16,288 nucleotides of DNA, taken from positions 1-16,288 of the forward strand of contig CAYNEI010000053.1 of assembly GCA_964396185.1 (NCBI GenBank). The letters run 5' to 3'. This DNA is from CAYNEI01 sp964396185 (lineage in GTDB: Archaea; Thermoplasmatota; SW-10-69-26). Every line of letters starts with the position of its first letter. The stretch's first letter is position 1. Position numbers and translations under genes: made by a program. Below are positions 6,042-13,911 of this stretch, piece by piece. The notes beneath the pieces are model-generated. The model searched no databases. It had not been told where the DNA came from and worked only from the letters and a program-made list of their open reading frames with translations.

Positions 6042-7167
6042 GGTAGACACTGACCTCATCGTAGCTGGCATCGGCCCCCCCGAGCCCGGCCAGCGCCAGG
6101 CCGGGAGCCAGGTCGCCCACGGCCACCTTCGTGCTTGTGTCGAGGCCCAAGCCCTGGAAGACGAAGGCCTCAGCAGCGAAGTCCACACTGACCTCGAGCC
6201 GGTCTGCCGGCTCGTCGACCACCAGGCGGACGTGGTGGGGAGTCGCCGTGTTCCACGGTCCGCCGACCGGCGTCTTGGATCCGTCGGGGCCGAGCAGCGC
6301 GTACCCGAAGGTGTATGGCTCGGGGCCCACGGCATCGAAGAGGATGGCCCAGTGGACGGTGGGCGAGCTGCCGGGCCCGGAGATGCCAGCGAGCACGGCC
6401 TGGCCGATCGGCGGTCGGATCGTGTTCTCTACCTGGCCGGACGCCTCGGCCACGTAACGGCCGTCAATTGCTGGAACATCCCGAGCGATGTAGGCCACGC
6501 CTGGCAGGACCTCGGACTCGATCTCCAGCGTGCCGGACTGGCTGAACTGCCCCCGGCGATCGGGCCAGAGGAGGATCCGATCGCCTTCGGTGTCCACCGT
6601 GGACCAGCCGTGGTCGCTGGGGCCGTCGCGGAAGGTGAGCTCCTGGCTGCCGTCGGTGGAGTCCCAGCGGGCCTCGTAGCGCTCGGGGGCCGGGTAGCCG
6701 GGCGCGATGAAGTCGTCCGGGGCTGCACCAAGACGGCCCTCGTGGGCCTGGGAGAAGGTCCTGAGCTGGACCGGGGCCCCGCCGTCCAGGCTGACCGTGT
6801 AGCTTGCCCCCTCGAGCGTCAGGTCGATGCGGTGCCACCGGAACTCCAGGTGGTTGCGCGCCACGGCTTCGGTGCGGATGGTCCCGTCGCTGCGCGCCCC
6901 GTCGGTGGCGAACACGTCGATGCCGGTGCCGAACACCACGAGCACTCGGTCGCCCTCCATCGTATCGACGGTAACGAGAGGCTGGAGGACTTGGGGGTCG
7001 GCAAGCTGGAAGAAGACGGTGAGGTGGCTGCCGCTGTCCTCTGGTGGAGTGGGATCCTCTAGGCTGTACGATGCCGGGGCATCCCCGAGGTTGGGGAGGT
7101 CCGTGGCCTGGACGAACGGCACGGTCGTCAGGAGTAGGGCGGTGAGCAGAATCGGTGTGCGGTTCAT
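6031..7167 (-). CDS. Secreted tandem jelly-roll protein, array member H (last gene)
   Basis: 378 residues from ATG 7167, which overlaps the stop of the gene before it (ATGA, 7164-7167). The open frame continues upstream into the previous gene but as arginine-rich nonsense. Signal peptide MNRTPILLTALLLTTVPFVQA. First jelly-roll domain about 46-170 (SGSHLTVFFQL; FRWHRIDLTLEGASYTVSLD). Second about 176-376: QELTFRD...GWSTVD, GTLEIESEVLPGVAYIAR, DGRYVAEA, PTVHWAILFD, HHVRLVVDEPADRLEVSVD, KVAVGDL and closing strand YDEVSVYPAP. It is closest to member D; both share H-V-R-L/V-R-L-H-V-D-E-P-A-D-R, A-F-x-F-Q-G-L-G and a Y-P ending. Unlike most members it lacks the Glu-Ala tail that encodes a Shine-Dalgarno sequence, fitting its last position. 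Concanavalin A-like binding is inferred from fold pattern only. Confidence 0.8.
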   Translation of the reverse strand: MNRTPILLTALLLTTVPFVQATDLPNLGDAPASYSLEDPTPPEDSGSHLTVFFQLADPQVLQPLVTVDTMEGDRVLVVFGTGIDVFATDGARSDGTIRTEAVARNHLEFRWHRIDLTLEGASYTVSLDGGAPVQLRTFSQAHEGRLGAAPDDFIAPGYPAPERYEARWDSTDGSQELTFRDGPSDHGWSTVDTEGDRILLWPDRRGQFSQSGTLEIESEVLPGVAYIARDVPAIDGRYVAEASGQVENTIRPPIGQAVLAGISGPGSSPTVHWAILFDAVGPEPYTFGYALLGPDGSKTPVGGPWNTATPHHVRLVVDEPADRLEVSVDFAAEAFVFQGLGLDTSTKVAVGDLAPGLALAGLGGADASYDEVSVYPAP

Positions 7168-8249
7168 GGGTTCGCCTCGGTGTACAAGGCCAAATCGTCG
7201 AAGAGGGCGCGGTTGCCCACGGTCGGGAGGAGGCCGCCGAAGACGTCGCCGGCGCCGATGTGGGTACTGGCGCCGAGTTCGCCGGACACCGTCACTGGGG
7301 GGCCACCGTCCGTGATGACCGTGATGCAGTCGGCCGCCTCGTCCACGCGGGCCTCGACGGTGTGCCACACGAGGTCGCTCCAGGTGGGAGAGACCTGCGT
7401 ACGGTGGCCGTCGCCGTCGACGAGGAAGACGGCCCAGTCGTAAGGACTGGGCGGGACGCGGTCCATGACGAGGGACCACTGCACGTCGGGGCTGGTCGCC
7501 GTGCCGGACAGGCCGGCGAGGACGGCGAGGCCGACGGGGGTGTCGAGGGGGGTGAAGGACGCGATGGAGGCCTGCATGGTGTAGCTGCCATCGAGGCCGG
7601 TGGTGGGGGCGCGCAGGTAGGCGGTGCCGAGGCCGTAGGGCCCGACGACCTCTGCCCGGCCGGGGCTCTGGTGGCCGTTGAGGGAGGTGACGACGCGCAC
7701 CGCGCCGCCGTCGACGACGGCATCCCAGGATGTGGTCGCGTCGCTGAAGGTCTCGTCGTAGGCCATGCCGCTGTCGTCGACGCGGTGGCGCGTCCACGTG
7801 ACATCCTCGTAGGGGGCGCCGAGCAAGGGCCGTGGGTCGGGGACCCAAGTCCCGGCGGTGGCGGGCGTGAAGGTGCGGGCCGTCGCGGAGTGCTTCTGGT
7901 CGAGGTGCAGCGTGTAGGTGCTCCCGTGCAGGACCACATCGAGGCGGTGCCAGTGGTTGCTGACCGAAACATTGCCCAACTGGATGGCGGGCCGGTCGAC
8001 GCCGCCGGATGCACCGTCGCTGAGGTACAGGCGGTCGTTGTCCGTGTAGGCGTACAGCACGAGGTCGCCGGCAGCGTCCTGGAGGGCCACCACGGCGGTG
8101 GGCACCATGCCGGCGCCGTCCAGGCGGAAGTTGAGCTTGATGTGGTTGCCGTGGACGCCTGGCGCATCGCCGGTGGCCACGGCGCCCAGCTGCAGCGGGC
8201 CAGCCAGTGCCAGGGCGGCCAGCAGCCAGCCAACCAGCGCACGGTTCAC
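7164..8249 (-). CDS. Secreted tandem jelly-roll protein, array member G
   Basis: 361 residues from GTG 8249, which overlaps the previous stop as GTGA and has GGAGG seven bases upstream inside that gene's last codons. The open frame further upstream is an out-of-frame reading of member F. Signal peptide MNRALVGWLLAALALAGPLQ plus LGAVA. First domain about 33-165: HGNHIKLNFRLDG, DLVLYAYTDNDRLYLSDG, HWHRLDVVLHGSTYTLHLDQ. The linker R-V-D-D-S-G-M-A-Y-D-E-T-F leads to the second domain, about 166-356: SWDAVVDGGAVRVV, GTAYLRAPTTGLDGSY, PDVQWSLVMDR, VWHTVEARVDEAADCITV, HIGAGDVFGG, FDDLALYTEANP. C308 is the only cysteine in any mature array protein. It belongs with B and E (GNHVK/IK-type N-terminus). 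No catalytic or anchor motif was seen. Confidence 0.8.
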   Translation of the reverse strand: MNRALVGWLLAALALAGPLQLGAVATGDAPGVHGNHIKLNFRLDGAGMVPTAVVALQDAAGDLVLYAYTDNDRLYLSDGASGGVDRPAIQLGNVSVSNHWHRLDVVLHGSTYTLHLDQKHSATARTFTPATAGTWVPDPRPLLGAPYEDVTWTRHRVDDSGMAYDETFSDATTSWDAVVDGGAVRVVTSLNGHQSPGRAEVVGPYGLGTAYLRAPTTGLDGSYTMQASIASFTPLDTPVGLAVLAGLSGTATSPDVQWSLVMDRVPPSPYDWAVFLVDGDGHRTQVSPTWSDLVWHTVEARVDEAADCITVITDGGPPVTVSGELGASTHIGAGDVFGGLLPTVGNRALFDDLALYTEANP

Positions 8250-9460
8250 GGCACCGCCTCCGCGTACACGGCCAGATCGTCGAACTGTCCCACGACGCCC
8301 ACGTTCGGCCGCTCCTCGAGTTCCTCGAAGGGATCGGCGGTCACGTCGCCAGCGCCGATGCGTTCGACGCTGCCGAGTCCATTGTGAGCGAAGATGAAGG
8401 GAGTGCCTCCGTCCACGGTGACGGTGAGTGTTCCAGTCGCCTCGTCCGCGCGCACCACGACACCGTGCCAGAACGTCCGCGTCACGGGGTCCATCACCTG
8501 CGTGCGCGTCCCGTCGGCTGCCTGGTAGTGCAGGGTCCATTCATCCGCGTTGTCCTGCGGGTCGGTGCGGGCGATGTCGGTCGGCGTCGGGGCTGCGACG
8601 ATGGCCCAGTGGACCGCGGGGTAATCAACGGGGCCAGAGAGTCCGGCCAGCACGGCCATTCCGTGGGGGATCAGCCGCGCCCCGTCGGTGTCGAAGGAGG
8701 CCTCAGCCAGGAAGGGGCCAGGCGTGGTGGGGACCGGCGCGTGCAGGTAGGTGGCGCCAGGGAACCGGCTCTCGAAGAGCTCCAGGAAGCCCGCACTGTC
8801 GTGCCCGCGCAACCCAGCGCGCAGACGGTGGCCACCGTCGAGGTTCACCAGCGCAACATCCTCGTCAACCGTTTCCAGGGGCTCGGGCGGCTCGCCGACC
8901 TGGAGGGTCCAGCCACCCAGGCCACTGGCCTCGCTGAAGGTCGTGTCGTAGGCCATGTCGTCGTTGTCCACGCGGACCCGCGTCTGGACGACCTCGACGC
9001 CGGGCCCTTCGATGATGCCCTCGGGGTCGGCGGCGGGGCGACCGGTCGTGGTGTCCACGAAGGTTCGGGCGGTCACGGCTGCGCCTTGGTCCACTTGGAG
9101 GGTGTACGTGGGTCCGTGGAGGACCACGTCGAGGCGGTGCGGGTTGACGCCGATGGTGGCCCCCGGAACCTCCACCCACGGGCGCTCCCCGTCGTCGTCG
9201 ATCCCGTCGCTCACGAAGATGCTGTGGACTTGTGCCACGGCATAGAGGATCACCTCGTCATCCGGGGATTCCACCACGAGCACGGACGCCTGTTCGGTCG
9301 AGGATGCCGAGACCCGCGTCACGATGTGGGAGCCGTACGGCAGCTCGGGGGCATCGTCCATGTCGGCGGTGGCGATGGTGGCAAGCGGCCCGCCGGCCAA
9401 GAGGATGGCCGAAAGGGCGAGCGCGAGGGTCAGGGTTCTGGGTGCCTGGGCGGGGATCAT
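8246..9460 (-). CDS. Secreted tandem jelly-roll protein, array member F
   Basis: 404 residues, the longest single-unit member. Start ATG 9460 overlaps the previous stop (ATGA) and follows AGGAGG with a 4-nt spacer. Signal peptide MIPAQAPRTLTLALALSAIL plus LAGGPLATIATA. First domain about 42-170: GSHIVTRVSAS, EVILYAVAQVHSIFVSDG, PHRLDVVLHGPTYTLQVDQ. After R-V-D-N-D-D-M-A-Y-D-T-T-F comes the second domain, about 174-400. This carries an extra loop of about 20 residues (183-205, EPPEPLETVDEDVALV), then GATYLHAPVPTTPG, PAVHWAIVAAP, DEWTLHYQAADGTRTQV, FWHGVVVRADEATGTLTVTV, RIGAGDVTADP and FDDLAVYAEAVP. It is nearest to the second unit of the fused gene C (IVTR N-terminus, HRLDVV-H-G-P-T-Y-T, R-I-G-x-G-D-V). 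Function unknown; extracellular binding is inferred. Confidence 0.8.
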   Translation of the reverse strand: MIPAQAPRTLTLALALSAILLAGGPLATIATADMDDAPELPYGSHIVTRVSASSTEQASVLVVESPDDEVILYAVAQVHSIFVSDGIDDDGERPWVEVPGATIGVNPHRLDVVLHGPTYTLQVDQGAAVTARTFVDTTTGRPAADPEGIIEGPGVEVVQTRVRVDNDDMAYDTTFSEASGLGGWTLQVGEPPEPLETVDEDVALVNLDGGHRLRAGLRGHDSAGFLELFESRFPGATYLHAPVPTTPGPFLAEASFDTDGARLIPHGMAVLAGLSGPVDYPAVHWAIVAAPTPTDIARTDPQDNADEWTLHYQAADGTRTQVMDPVTRTFWHGVVVRADEATGTLTVTVDGGTPFIFAHNGLGSVERIGAGDVTADPFEELEERPNVGVVGQFDDLAVYAEAVP

Positions 9461-10590
9461 TGCGCCTCCTGCTCGTAGACCGCGAGCTCGTCGTACAGCG
9501 CGGCGTTGGAGACGACCGGGCTGATCGACGACCCGACGTTGCCCGCCGCGAGGTGGGTGCTGGTCACCAGCTCGGTGTTGAAGGTGTGCGTCTCCCCGGT
9601 GTCCACCGTGACGGTGATGACGTTGTTCAGTTCGTCCACGCGCAGGGTCACGGTGTGCCAGAGCGTGTCTCTCCACGCGGGCGACACCTGCGTCTGCGCG
9701 CCGTCTGCCTCGACGAAATGGAGCGCCCACTCGTTGACGGACGCCGTGATGCCGTCCTCGCCCACGGGGAACGGGCGATCCATCAGGATGGCCCAGTGCA
9801 CCTCTGGGGTCTCAGCGGGCCCGGAGAGCCCCGCGAGGGCTACGTACCCGATGGGTGAGTTGAGGTTGTTGGCGATGGTGACCGCGGCCTCGGCCGCGTA
9901 GACACCGTCCAACCCGTCGGTGGGGGCGCGCACGTACGCGGGGCCGAGGCTTGCCCGGCTGAAGACCTCGAGCCGCCCTGGGCTCAAGTGCCCGCTTCGG
10001 TCCGCACGCACGTCGATGGCGTCCAGGTCGCCCACAGGCTCCCACGTGGGGGTAGCGGTCATGAAGGTCTCGTCGTGCGCCATGGCGCTGTCGTCGACCC
10101 GGTGACCGGCCCAGTCAACCTCGTCGTTCCAGGGGCCCGCAAGCCCACGTGGGTCCTCGATCCACGTGCCTTGCCTGGCCGCAGTGAAGGCCCGCGCGGT
10201 GACCGTGTGATCCTGGTTGAGATGCAAAGTGTACGTGTCCCCGTGCAAGACGACGTCGAGGCGGTGCCAGCTCGACCCCAGCCGCGCCCGGTCGAAGGCG
10301 AGGGGGGCGTGATCCACGCCGTCCTCGGCCCCGTCGGTGGCGTAGAGCCTGTTGTCATCCGCGTAGGCGTACATGACCAGCGCGCCGGTGGAGTCGTGGA
10401 TGCCGAGCACGCCTGTCGGGTCGCCGGTGGCGAAAGGCAGGCGGAAATGGACCTTGACGTGGTTGCCGTCGGCCTGCTCGGTGTCCCCGATGGAGTGGGC
10501 CGTGACAGGCGCAAGGGGCAGCGTGCCTGACAGGACGATGACCACCATCAGTGCCGTCAGCGATGCCGTGGTCCTTCGCGTACACATCAC
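9457..10590 (-). CDS. Secreted tandem jelly-roll protein, array member E
   Basis: 377 residues. The start is GTG 10590, immediately followed by an in-frame ATG (10587); AGGAG lies 10 nt before the GTG. This is the only gene in the array not joined to its upstream neighbour by a 4-nt overlap (13-nt gap). Signal region CTRRTTASLTALMVVIVLSG, cleavage probably near A-P-V-T-A-H. First domain about 41-165: DGNHVKVHFRL, ALVMYAYADDNRLYATDG, SSWHRLDVVLHGDTYTLHLN. Then R-V-D-D-S-A-M-A-H-D-E-T-F and the second domain, about 172-372: TWEPVGDLDAIDVRAD, GPAYVRAPTDGLDGVYAAEA, PEVHWAILMDR, NEWALHFVEADGAQTQVSP, LWHTVTLRVDELNNVITVTV, HLAAGNVGSS, YDELAVYEQEAQ. It is a sister of B and G and shares a 20-base identical stretch with B over the first W-H-R-L core. 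Confidence 0.8.
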   Translation of the reverse strand: MMCTRRTTASLTALMVVIVLSGTLPLAPVTAHSIGDTEQADGNHVKVHFRLPFATGDPTGVLGIHDSTGALVMYAYADDNRLYATDGAEDGVDHAPLAFDRARLGSSWHRLDVVLHGDTYTLHLNQDHTVTARAFTAARQGTWIEDPRGLAGPWNDEVDWAGHRVDDSAMAHDETFMTATPTWEPVGDLDAIDVRADRSGHLSPGRLEVFSRASLGPAYVRAPTDGLDGVYAAEAAVTIANNLNSPIGYVALAGLSGPAETPEVHWAILMDRPFPVGEDGITASVNEWALHFVEADGAQTQVSPAWRDTLWHTVTLRVDELNNVITVTVDTGETHTFNTELVTSTHLAAGNVGSSISPVVSNAALYDELAVYEQEAQ

Positions 10591-10605
10591 GGTGTTCCAT
10601 CTCCT
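10591..10605 (-). promoter_or_regulatory. Short D-E intergenic gap with Shine-Dalgarno for member E
   Basis: The only non-overlapping junction of the array. AGGAG (10601-10605) covers the TAG stop of D and is followed by ATGGAACACC, then the GTG-ATG tandem start of E. The ATG at 10600 is out of frame with E and opens only a frame without signal character, so it is not the start. Confidence 0.5.
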
Positions 10606-11770
10606 AGGTTGTCGTCGGGTAGACCGCCACGTTGTCGTAGATCACGCTGCCTACATCCAGTGGCCTGAGCGGCAGGACAGGGTCGGCGACGACGTCCCCG
10701 GTGGCGATCGACTCGCTCGTCCCGATGCCAAGCCCCTGGAACCGGAAGGCCTGAGTCGCGTCGTCCACGACCACATCGATGCGGTCGGCCGGCTCGTCCA
10801 CGTGGAGGCGGACACGGTGGTAGGCGAAGTCGAACCAGTTATCGCCGATCTGCGTGCGCTCCCCGTTCGGGCCGACGAAGTACAGCGTCCAGTCGTCGAT
10901 CAACGTGTTCAGATCATCGGTGGAGGCTGGTGCTCGGTCGAGCACGACGGCCCAGTGGACGCTTGGGTCGTCCACCTCAGGGCCCGAGATGCCGGCCACC
11001 AGCGCCTGCGGGTGGGGGAAAAGGGCCGTGTCCGGGAAGGCTGCGGCCTCGGCCACGTAGCGCCCGTCGAAGCCGGTCACGGGCGTCTGGATGTAGCGGA
11101 CGGTGGGCAGGTGCGTGCTCTCGATCTCGAGGTGGCCGCGGCTGCGGTCCCCAAATCGGTCATCGTGGAGGATGATCGCTTCGCCACTCGGGTCGACGGT
11201 CGTCCAGCCGTTGGCGTCCGGACCACTGGTGAAGGTGTGCAGCGTGGCGTGGGGTGCGCTGGTCCAGCGGACCGACGAGATCGCCGGGCTCCGCACGCCC
11301 TGGCGTTCCTGGCTCGAGAGGTACGCCTGGAGGTCCGCGCTGAGCTGGCCTGTGGTGGCTGTGAGGACCGTGCGAGCGGTCACCGGCGGGAACTGGTCCA
11401 CGCTGATCGTGTAGTGGTCACCGTCGAGGGTGACCTCGAAGAGCTGCTCGTGCTGTTGGATGCGACCATGCGGGATCGACGTCGCCGGAGCCTTGAAGAA
11501 ACGGAGGCTCCCGTCCCCGTCTCGCCCGTCGCTGATCCACAGGCTACCGTAGGCGATCTCGGCGGCCATGACGAGCTCGCCGTCCGGCGTGTCCACCGAG
11601 AGGATGGTGCTCCTGGTGCTGGTGGAATCGGGCGAGCGCCCGTGCAGGATGAGGTGGCTGCCCTGGTCGGGGACGGTGGGCGCGGGGACGCTGGTGAAGC
11701 TGGTGGCAACGGTCGCGAGAGGCAGGGTGGTCAGTAGCAGGGCCAGGGCGAGCGTGGTTGCAGGTCTCAC
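10604..11770 (-). CDS. Secreted tandem jelly-roll protein, array member D
   Basis: 388 residues from GTG 11770, overlapping the stop of fused gene C (GTGA) with AGGAGG four bases upstream. Signal peptide MRPATTLALALLLTTLPLAT plus VATS. The first domain, about 37-175, is divergent: QGSHLILHGRS, ELVMAAEIAYGSLWISDG, HEQLFEVTLDGDHYTISVDQ. It lacks the W-H-R-L core, reading Q-H-E-Q-L-F-E instead. Second domain about 178-385: LHTFTSGPDANGWTTVD, GHLEIESTHLPTVRYIQTP, DGRYVAEAAA, PSVHWAVVLDR, DDWTLYFVGPNGERTQI, HRVRLHVDEPADRIDVVVDD, SIATGDVVADP, YDNVAVYPTTT. Most like member H. Both end in Y-P rather than Glu-Ala, and neither is followed by an overlapping gene. Confidence 0.8.
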   Translation of the reverse strand: MRPATTLALALLLTTLPLATVATSFTSVPAPTVPDQGSHLILHGRSPDSTSTRSTILSVDTPDGELVMAAEIAYGSLWISDGRDGDGSLRFFKAPATSIPHGRIQQHEQLFEVTLDGDHYTISVDQFPPVTARTVLTATTGQLSADLQAYLSSQERQGVRSPAISSVRWTSAPHATLHTFTSGPDANGWTTVDPSGEAIILHDDRFGDRSRGHLEIESTHLPTVRYIQTPVTGFDGRYVAEAAAFPDTALFPHPQALVAGISGPEVDDPSVHWAVVLDRAPASTDDLNTLIDDWTLYFVGPNGERTQIGDNWFDFAYHRVRLHVDEPADRIDVVVDDATQAFRFQGLGIGTSESIATGDVVADPVLPLRPLDVGSVIYDNVAVYPTTT

Positions 11771-13911
11771 GGTGCCTCCTGCTCGTAAATGGCCACATCA
11801 TCGAATCGGGCCACGCCCAGCGGGCTCAGCGTAGCAGCCTCGTGCAAGGGGTCCGGGAACACGTCCCCGATGCCGATGCGCTCAGCCGTGCCGAGATCCT
11901 GGCCGCTGAACCGCCACACCGGCCCCCCATCCACGTCGAGCGCGAGCGTGTGCCTGGTCTCATCGACGACCACATGCACGCTGCGCCACGTGAAGCCGGC
12001 CGGTGGCGAGACCCTTGTCTGTGTGCCATCCGGCGCTCGGTAGGCCAGCGCCCATTCGTCGAGGTCGGTTTTCTCGACCACCACCGACCACAGCACCGTG
12101 GGATCCTCCACAGGGCCGGTGAGCCCGGAGACCAGGGCCATGCCGGCGGGCACCGCGAAGTCGTCAAGCGGTGTGAAGGAGGCCTCGGCGTGGTAGACAC
12201 CCGTGCCTACGGGGCGCTCGGCCGAGATGTAGGCCAGGGCTTCGGTGGGGAGGCGGCGGATCTGCAGGACGCCGGGGCTCTGGTACCCTTGACGATCGTC
12301 TCGCACTTGGATCCGGCCCTCGTCACCCTCCTGGTAGGCCGTGAACCCGGCGTCAAGAAGGGGCCGGGCGAAGGTGGTGTCGTGCGCCATGGCGCTGTCA
12401 TCCACCCGGGTGCGGTCCCACTGGAGAGGCCCGTCGTCCCAGGGGAGCCCAAGCACGGCGTGAGGGTCGGCCAGGGGTGTGGCCTGCGTGGTGGGGTGGA
12501 AGCTGGCGGCGGTCACCGTGTAGGTGCCGTCCAGCTCGACGGTGTACGTGGGGCCGTGGGGGACGACATCCAGTCGGTGGAATGCGCCGCCGATCCCGCG
12601 GGGGATCCGGACGTAGATTGGATCGCCGTCGCTGTCCACGCCATCGGTCACGTAGACGTAGCCCTCCGATACCTTGGCGTGCATGACCGGGTTCCCGTCC
12701 GGGTCCTCCAGGGCGAGGACGCCGGTGGTCCTGGCAGCGTTACCGCCGAGGGAGAACCGGGTGACGATGTGGTTGCCGAACATGGTCTCCGGGGGCCCCT
12801 CCAACGGGTACACGGCCACGTCGTCGTAGTGAGCCGAGCCGAAGCCGCTCATGGAGTCCACTTCGTGCTGCAGGTCCCCAACGGCGAGGTGTGTGGCCAG
12901 CGCGAGCCCGCCGTGGTGGAACGTGAACGCCTCCCCCTCGTCCACCCGTAGGATGAGCGTCTCCGTTGCTTCGTCCACGATGGCTTGCACCGTGTGCCAC
13001 CCGAGGCCCACGGCGGGGCTCACCTGGAGGGGGTCTTCCCCTGAGGCGTGGTAGTAGAACGCCCATCCCACCGCCTCATCGGCATCTGGGGGCGCCCGTT
13101 CGGCGACGACGGCCCAGTGGACAGTAGGATCGTCTGGGTCGCCGCTCACGCCTGCCAGGACGGTAGCGCCCGTGAACGTGTGTGGGCTTACGGCGCGCAC
13201 GGACGCCTCCGCGCCGTACCGGCCCGGCAGGTCGCCCAGGCTCGTGCTGACGTAAGCAACACCCTCGAGGGCGGTGTCCACGTCGAGCAGCCCCATGCTC
13301 TCGTGGGCCGTCCAGCCCTCGCGCACGGTGACAGCGCCCCCGGTGACGTGAGGATGCCAAGCGCCTTGCGCGAGCGGGGTCGTGAACGTGGTCTCCATGG
13401 AGCCGTCGCCCCAGTCGGTCCGCGTGTGGCTCCAGGCCACCTCCTGGTCGTTCCCATCCAACAGCGGCCGGGGGTCGGCCACGGGCGCGGCCGCCGTGGC
13501 CGGCGCCATGGCGCGGGCCGTCACGGTCTCGCGCTGGTCGAGGCTGATCGTGTACGTCTCGCCCTCGAAGACCACGTCCAGGCGGTGACCGGCGGTACCG
13601 AGGGATGTCTCCATCTGGAGGATGTCCTCGGTCTGGAAGGAGCCATCGGTCACCTTCAACCGGTTCTGGGACACGTAGGCGAGCATGACGACGTCACCGT
13701 GGCTGTCCTCGGCCGCGAACACCGCCGTGGGGGGCCCGTCGCTGTCGCTCAAGTCGAAGTGGGTGACCGCATGGTGGCCAGCGCGCTCCGTGAAGGACAG
13801 AGCACCCGGGTTGGAAGGCGCGGGCTCAGCGGTGTGAGACAGCGCGAAGACCGTGGTGAAGGGCAGGGCTGCCATGATCAGGGTGATGAGCAGGGTGGTG
13901 GTCCGGTTCAT
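11767..13911 (-). CDS. Double-length secreted jelly-roll protein, array member C (fusion of two units)
   Basis: 714 residues, about twice the length of its neighbours. Start ATG 13911 overlaps the previous stop (ATGA), with GAGGAGG seven bases upstream. Signal peptide MNRTTTLLITLIMAALPFTT plus VFA. Unit 1 (about 43-368): GHHAVTHFDL, GHRLDVVFEGETYTISLDQ, D-W-G-D-G-S-M-E-T-T-F, GVAYVSTSLGDLPGRYGAEA, PTVHWAVVAER, GWHTVQAIVDEATETL, HLAVGDL, HYDDVAVYP. A ten-residue linker PLEGPPETMF (369-378) leads straight into unit 2 (379-714): GNHIVTRFSLGG, AFHRLDVVPHGPTYTVELD, R-V-D-D-S-A-M-A-H-D-T-T-F, LAYISAERPVGTGVYHAEA, PTVLWSVVVEK, TWRSVHVVVDETRHTL, RIGIGDVFPDP, FDDVAIYEQEAP. Unit 1 resembles member A and unit 2 resembles F. 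Unit 2 lacks a signal peptide, so this looks like two genes joined by loss of a stop and export signal. Confidence 0.83.
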   Translation of the reverse strand: MNRTTTLLITLIMAALPFTTVFALSHTAEPAPSNPGALSFTERAGHHAVTHFDLSDSDGPPTAVFAAEDSHGDVVMLAYVSQNRLKVTDGSFQTEDILQMETSLGTAGHRLDVVFEGETYTISLDQRETVTARAMAPATAAAPVADPRPLLDGNDQEVAWSHTRTDWGDGSMETTFTTPLAQGAWHPHVTGGAVTVREGWTAHESMGLLDVDTALEGVAYVSTSLGDLPGRYGAEASVRAVSPHTFTGATVLAGVSGDPDDPTVHWAVVAERAPPDADEAVGWAFYYHASGEDPLQVSPAVGLGWHTVQAIVDEATETLILRVDEGEAFTFHHGGLALATHLAVGDLQHEVDSMSGFGSAHYDDVAVYPLEGPPETMFGNHIVTRFSLGGNAARTTGVLALEDPDGNPVMHAKVSEGYVYVTDGVDSDGDPIYVRIPRGIGGAFHRLDVVPHGPTYTVELDGTYTVTAASFHPTTQATPLADPHAVLGLPWDDGPLQWDRTRVDDSAMAHDTTFARPLLDAGFTAYQEGDEGRIQVRDDRQGYQSPGVLQIRRLPTEALAYISAERPVGTGVYHAEASFTPLDDFAVPAGMALVSGLTGPVEDPTVLWSVVVEKTDLDEWALAYRAPDGTQTRVSPPAGFTWRSVHVVVDETRHTLALDVDGGPVWRFSGQDLGTAERIGIGDVFPDPLHEAATLSPLGVARFDDVAIYEQEAP
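12778..12807 (-). other. Fusion junction inside member C
   Basis: Codons 369-378 (PLEGPPETMF) join the closing strand of unit 1 (YDDVAVY) to the opening strand of unit 2 (GNHIVTRF). In every other member the equivalent opening strand is preceded by a 32-48 residue signal and leader segment. M377 sits two residues before GNH. Confidence 0.7.

Noticed and set aside
7168..7848. N-terminal extension of member H to 605 residues
   Set aside because: The extra 227 residues are Arg/Pro/His-rich out-of-frame translation of member G. The ATG at 7167 with its ATGA overlap, GAGG site and signal peptide is the real start.
8250..8540. N-terminal extension of member G to 458 residues
   Set aside because: It overlaps the end of F in another frame. 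GTG 8249 has GGAGG at seven bases and opens a signal peptide.
7155..9478. Two overlapping plus-strand open frames of more than 400 codons opposite members F and G
   Set aside because: They mirror the paralogous genes in the same antisense frame, so they look alike only because the genes do. They have no signal peptide, domain or Shine-Dalgarno support.
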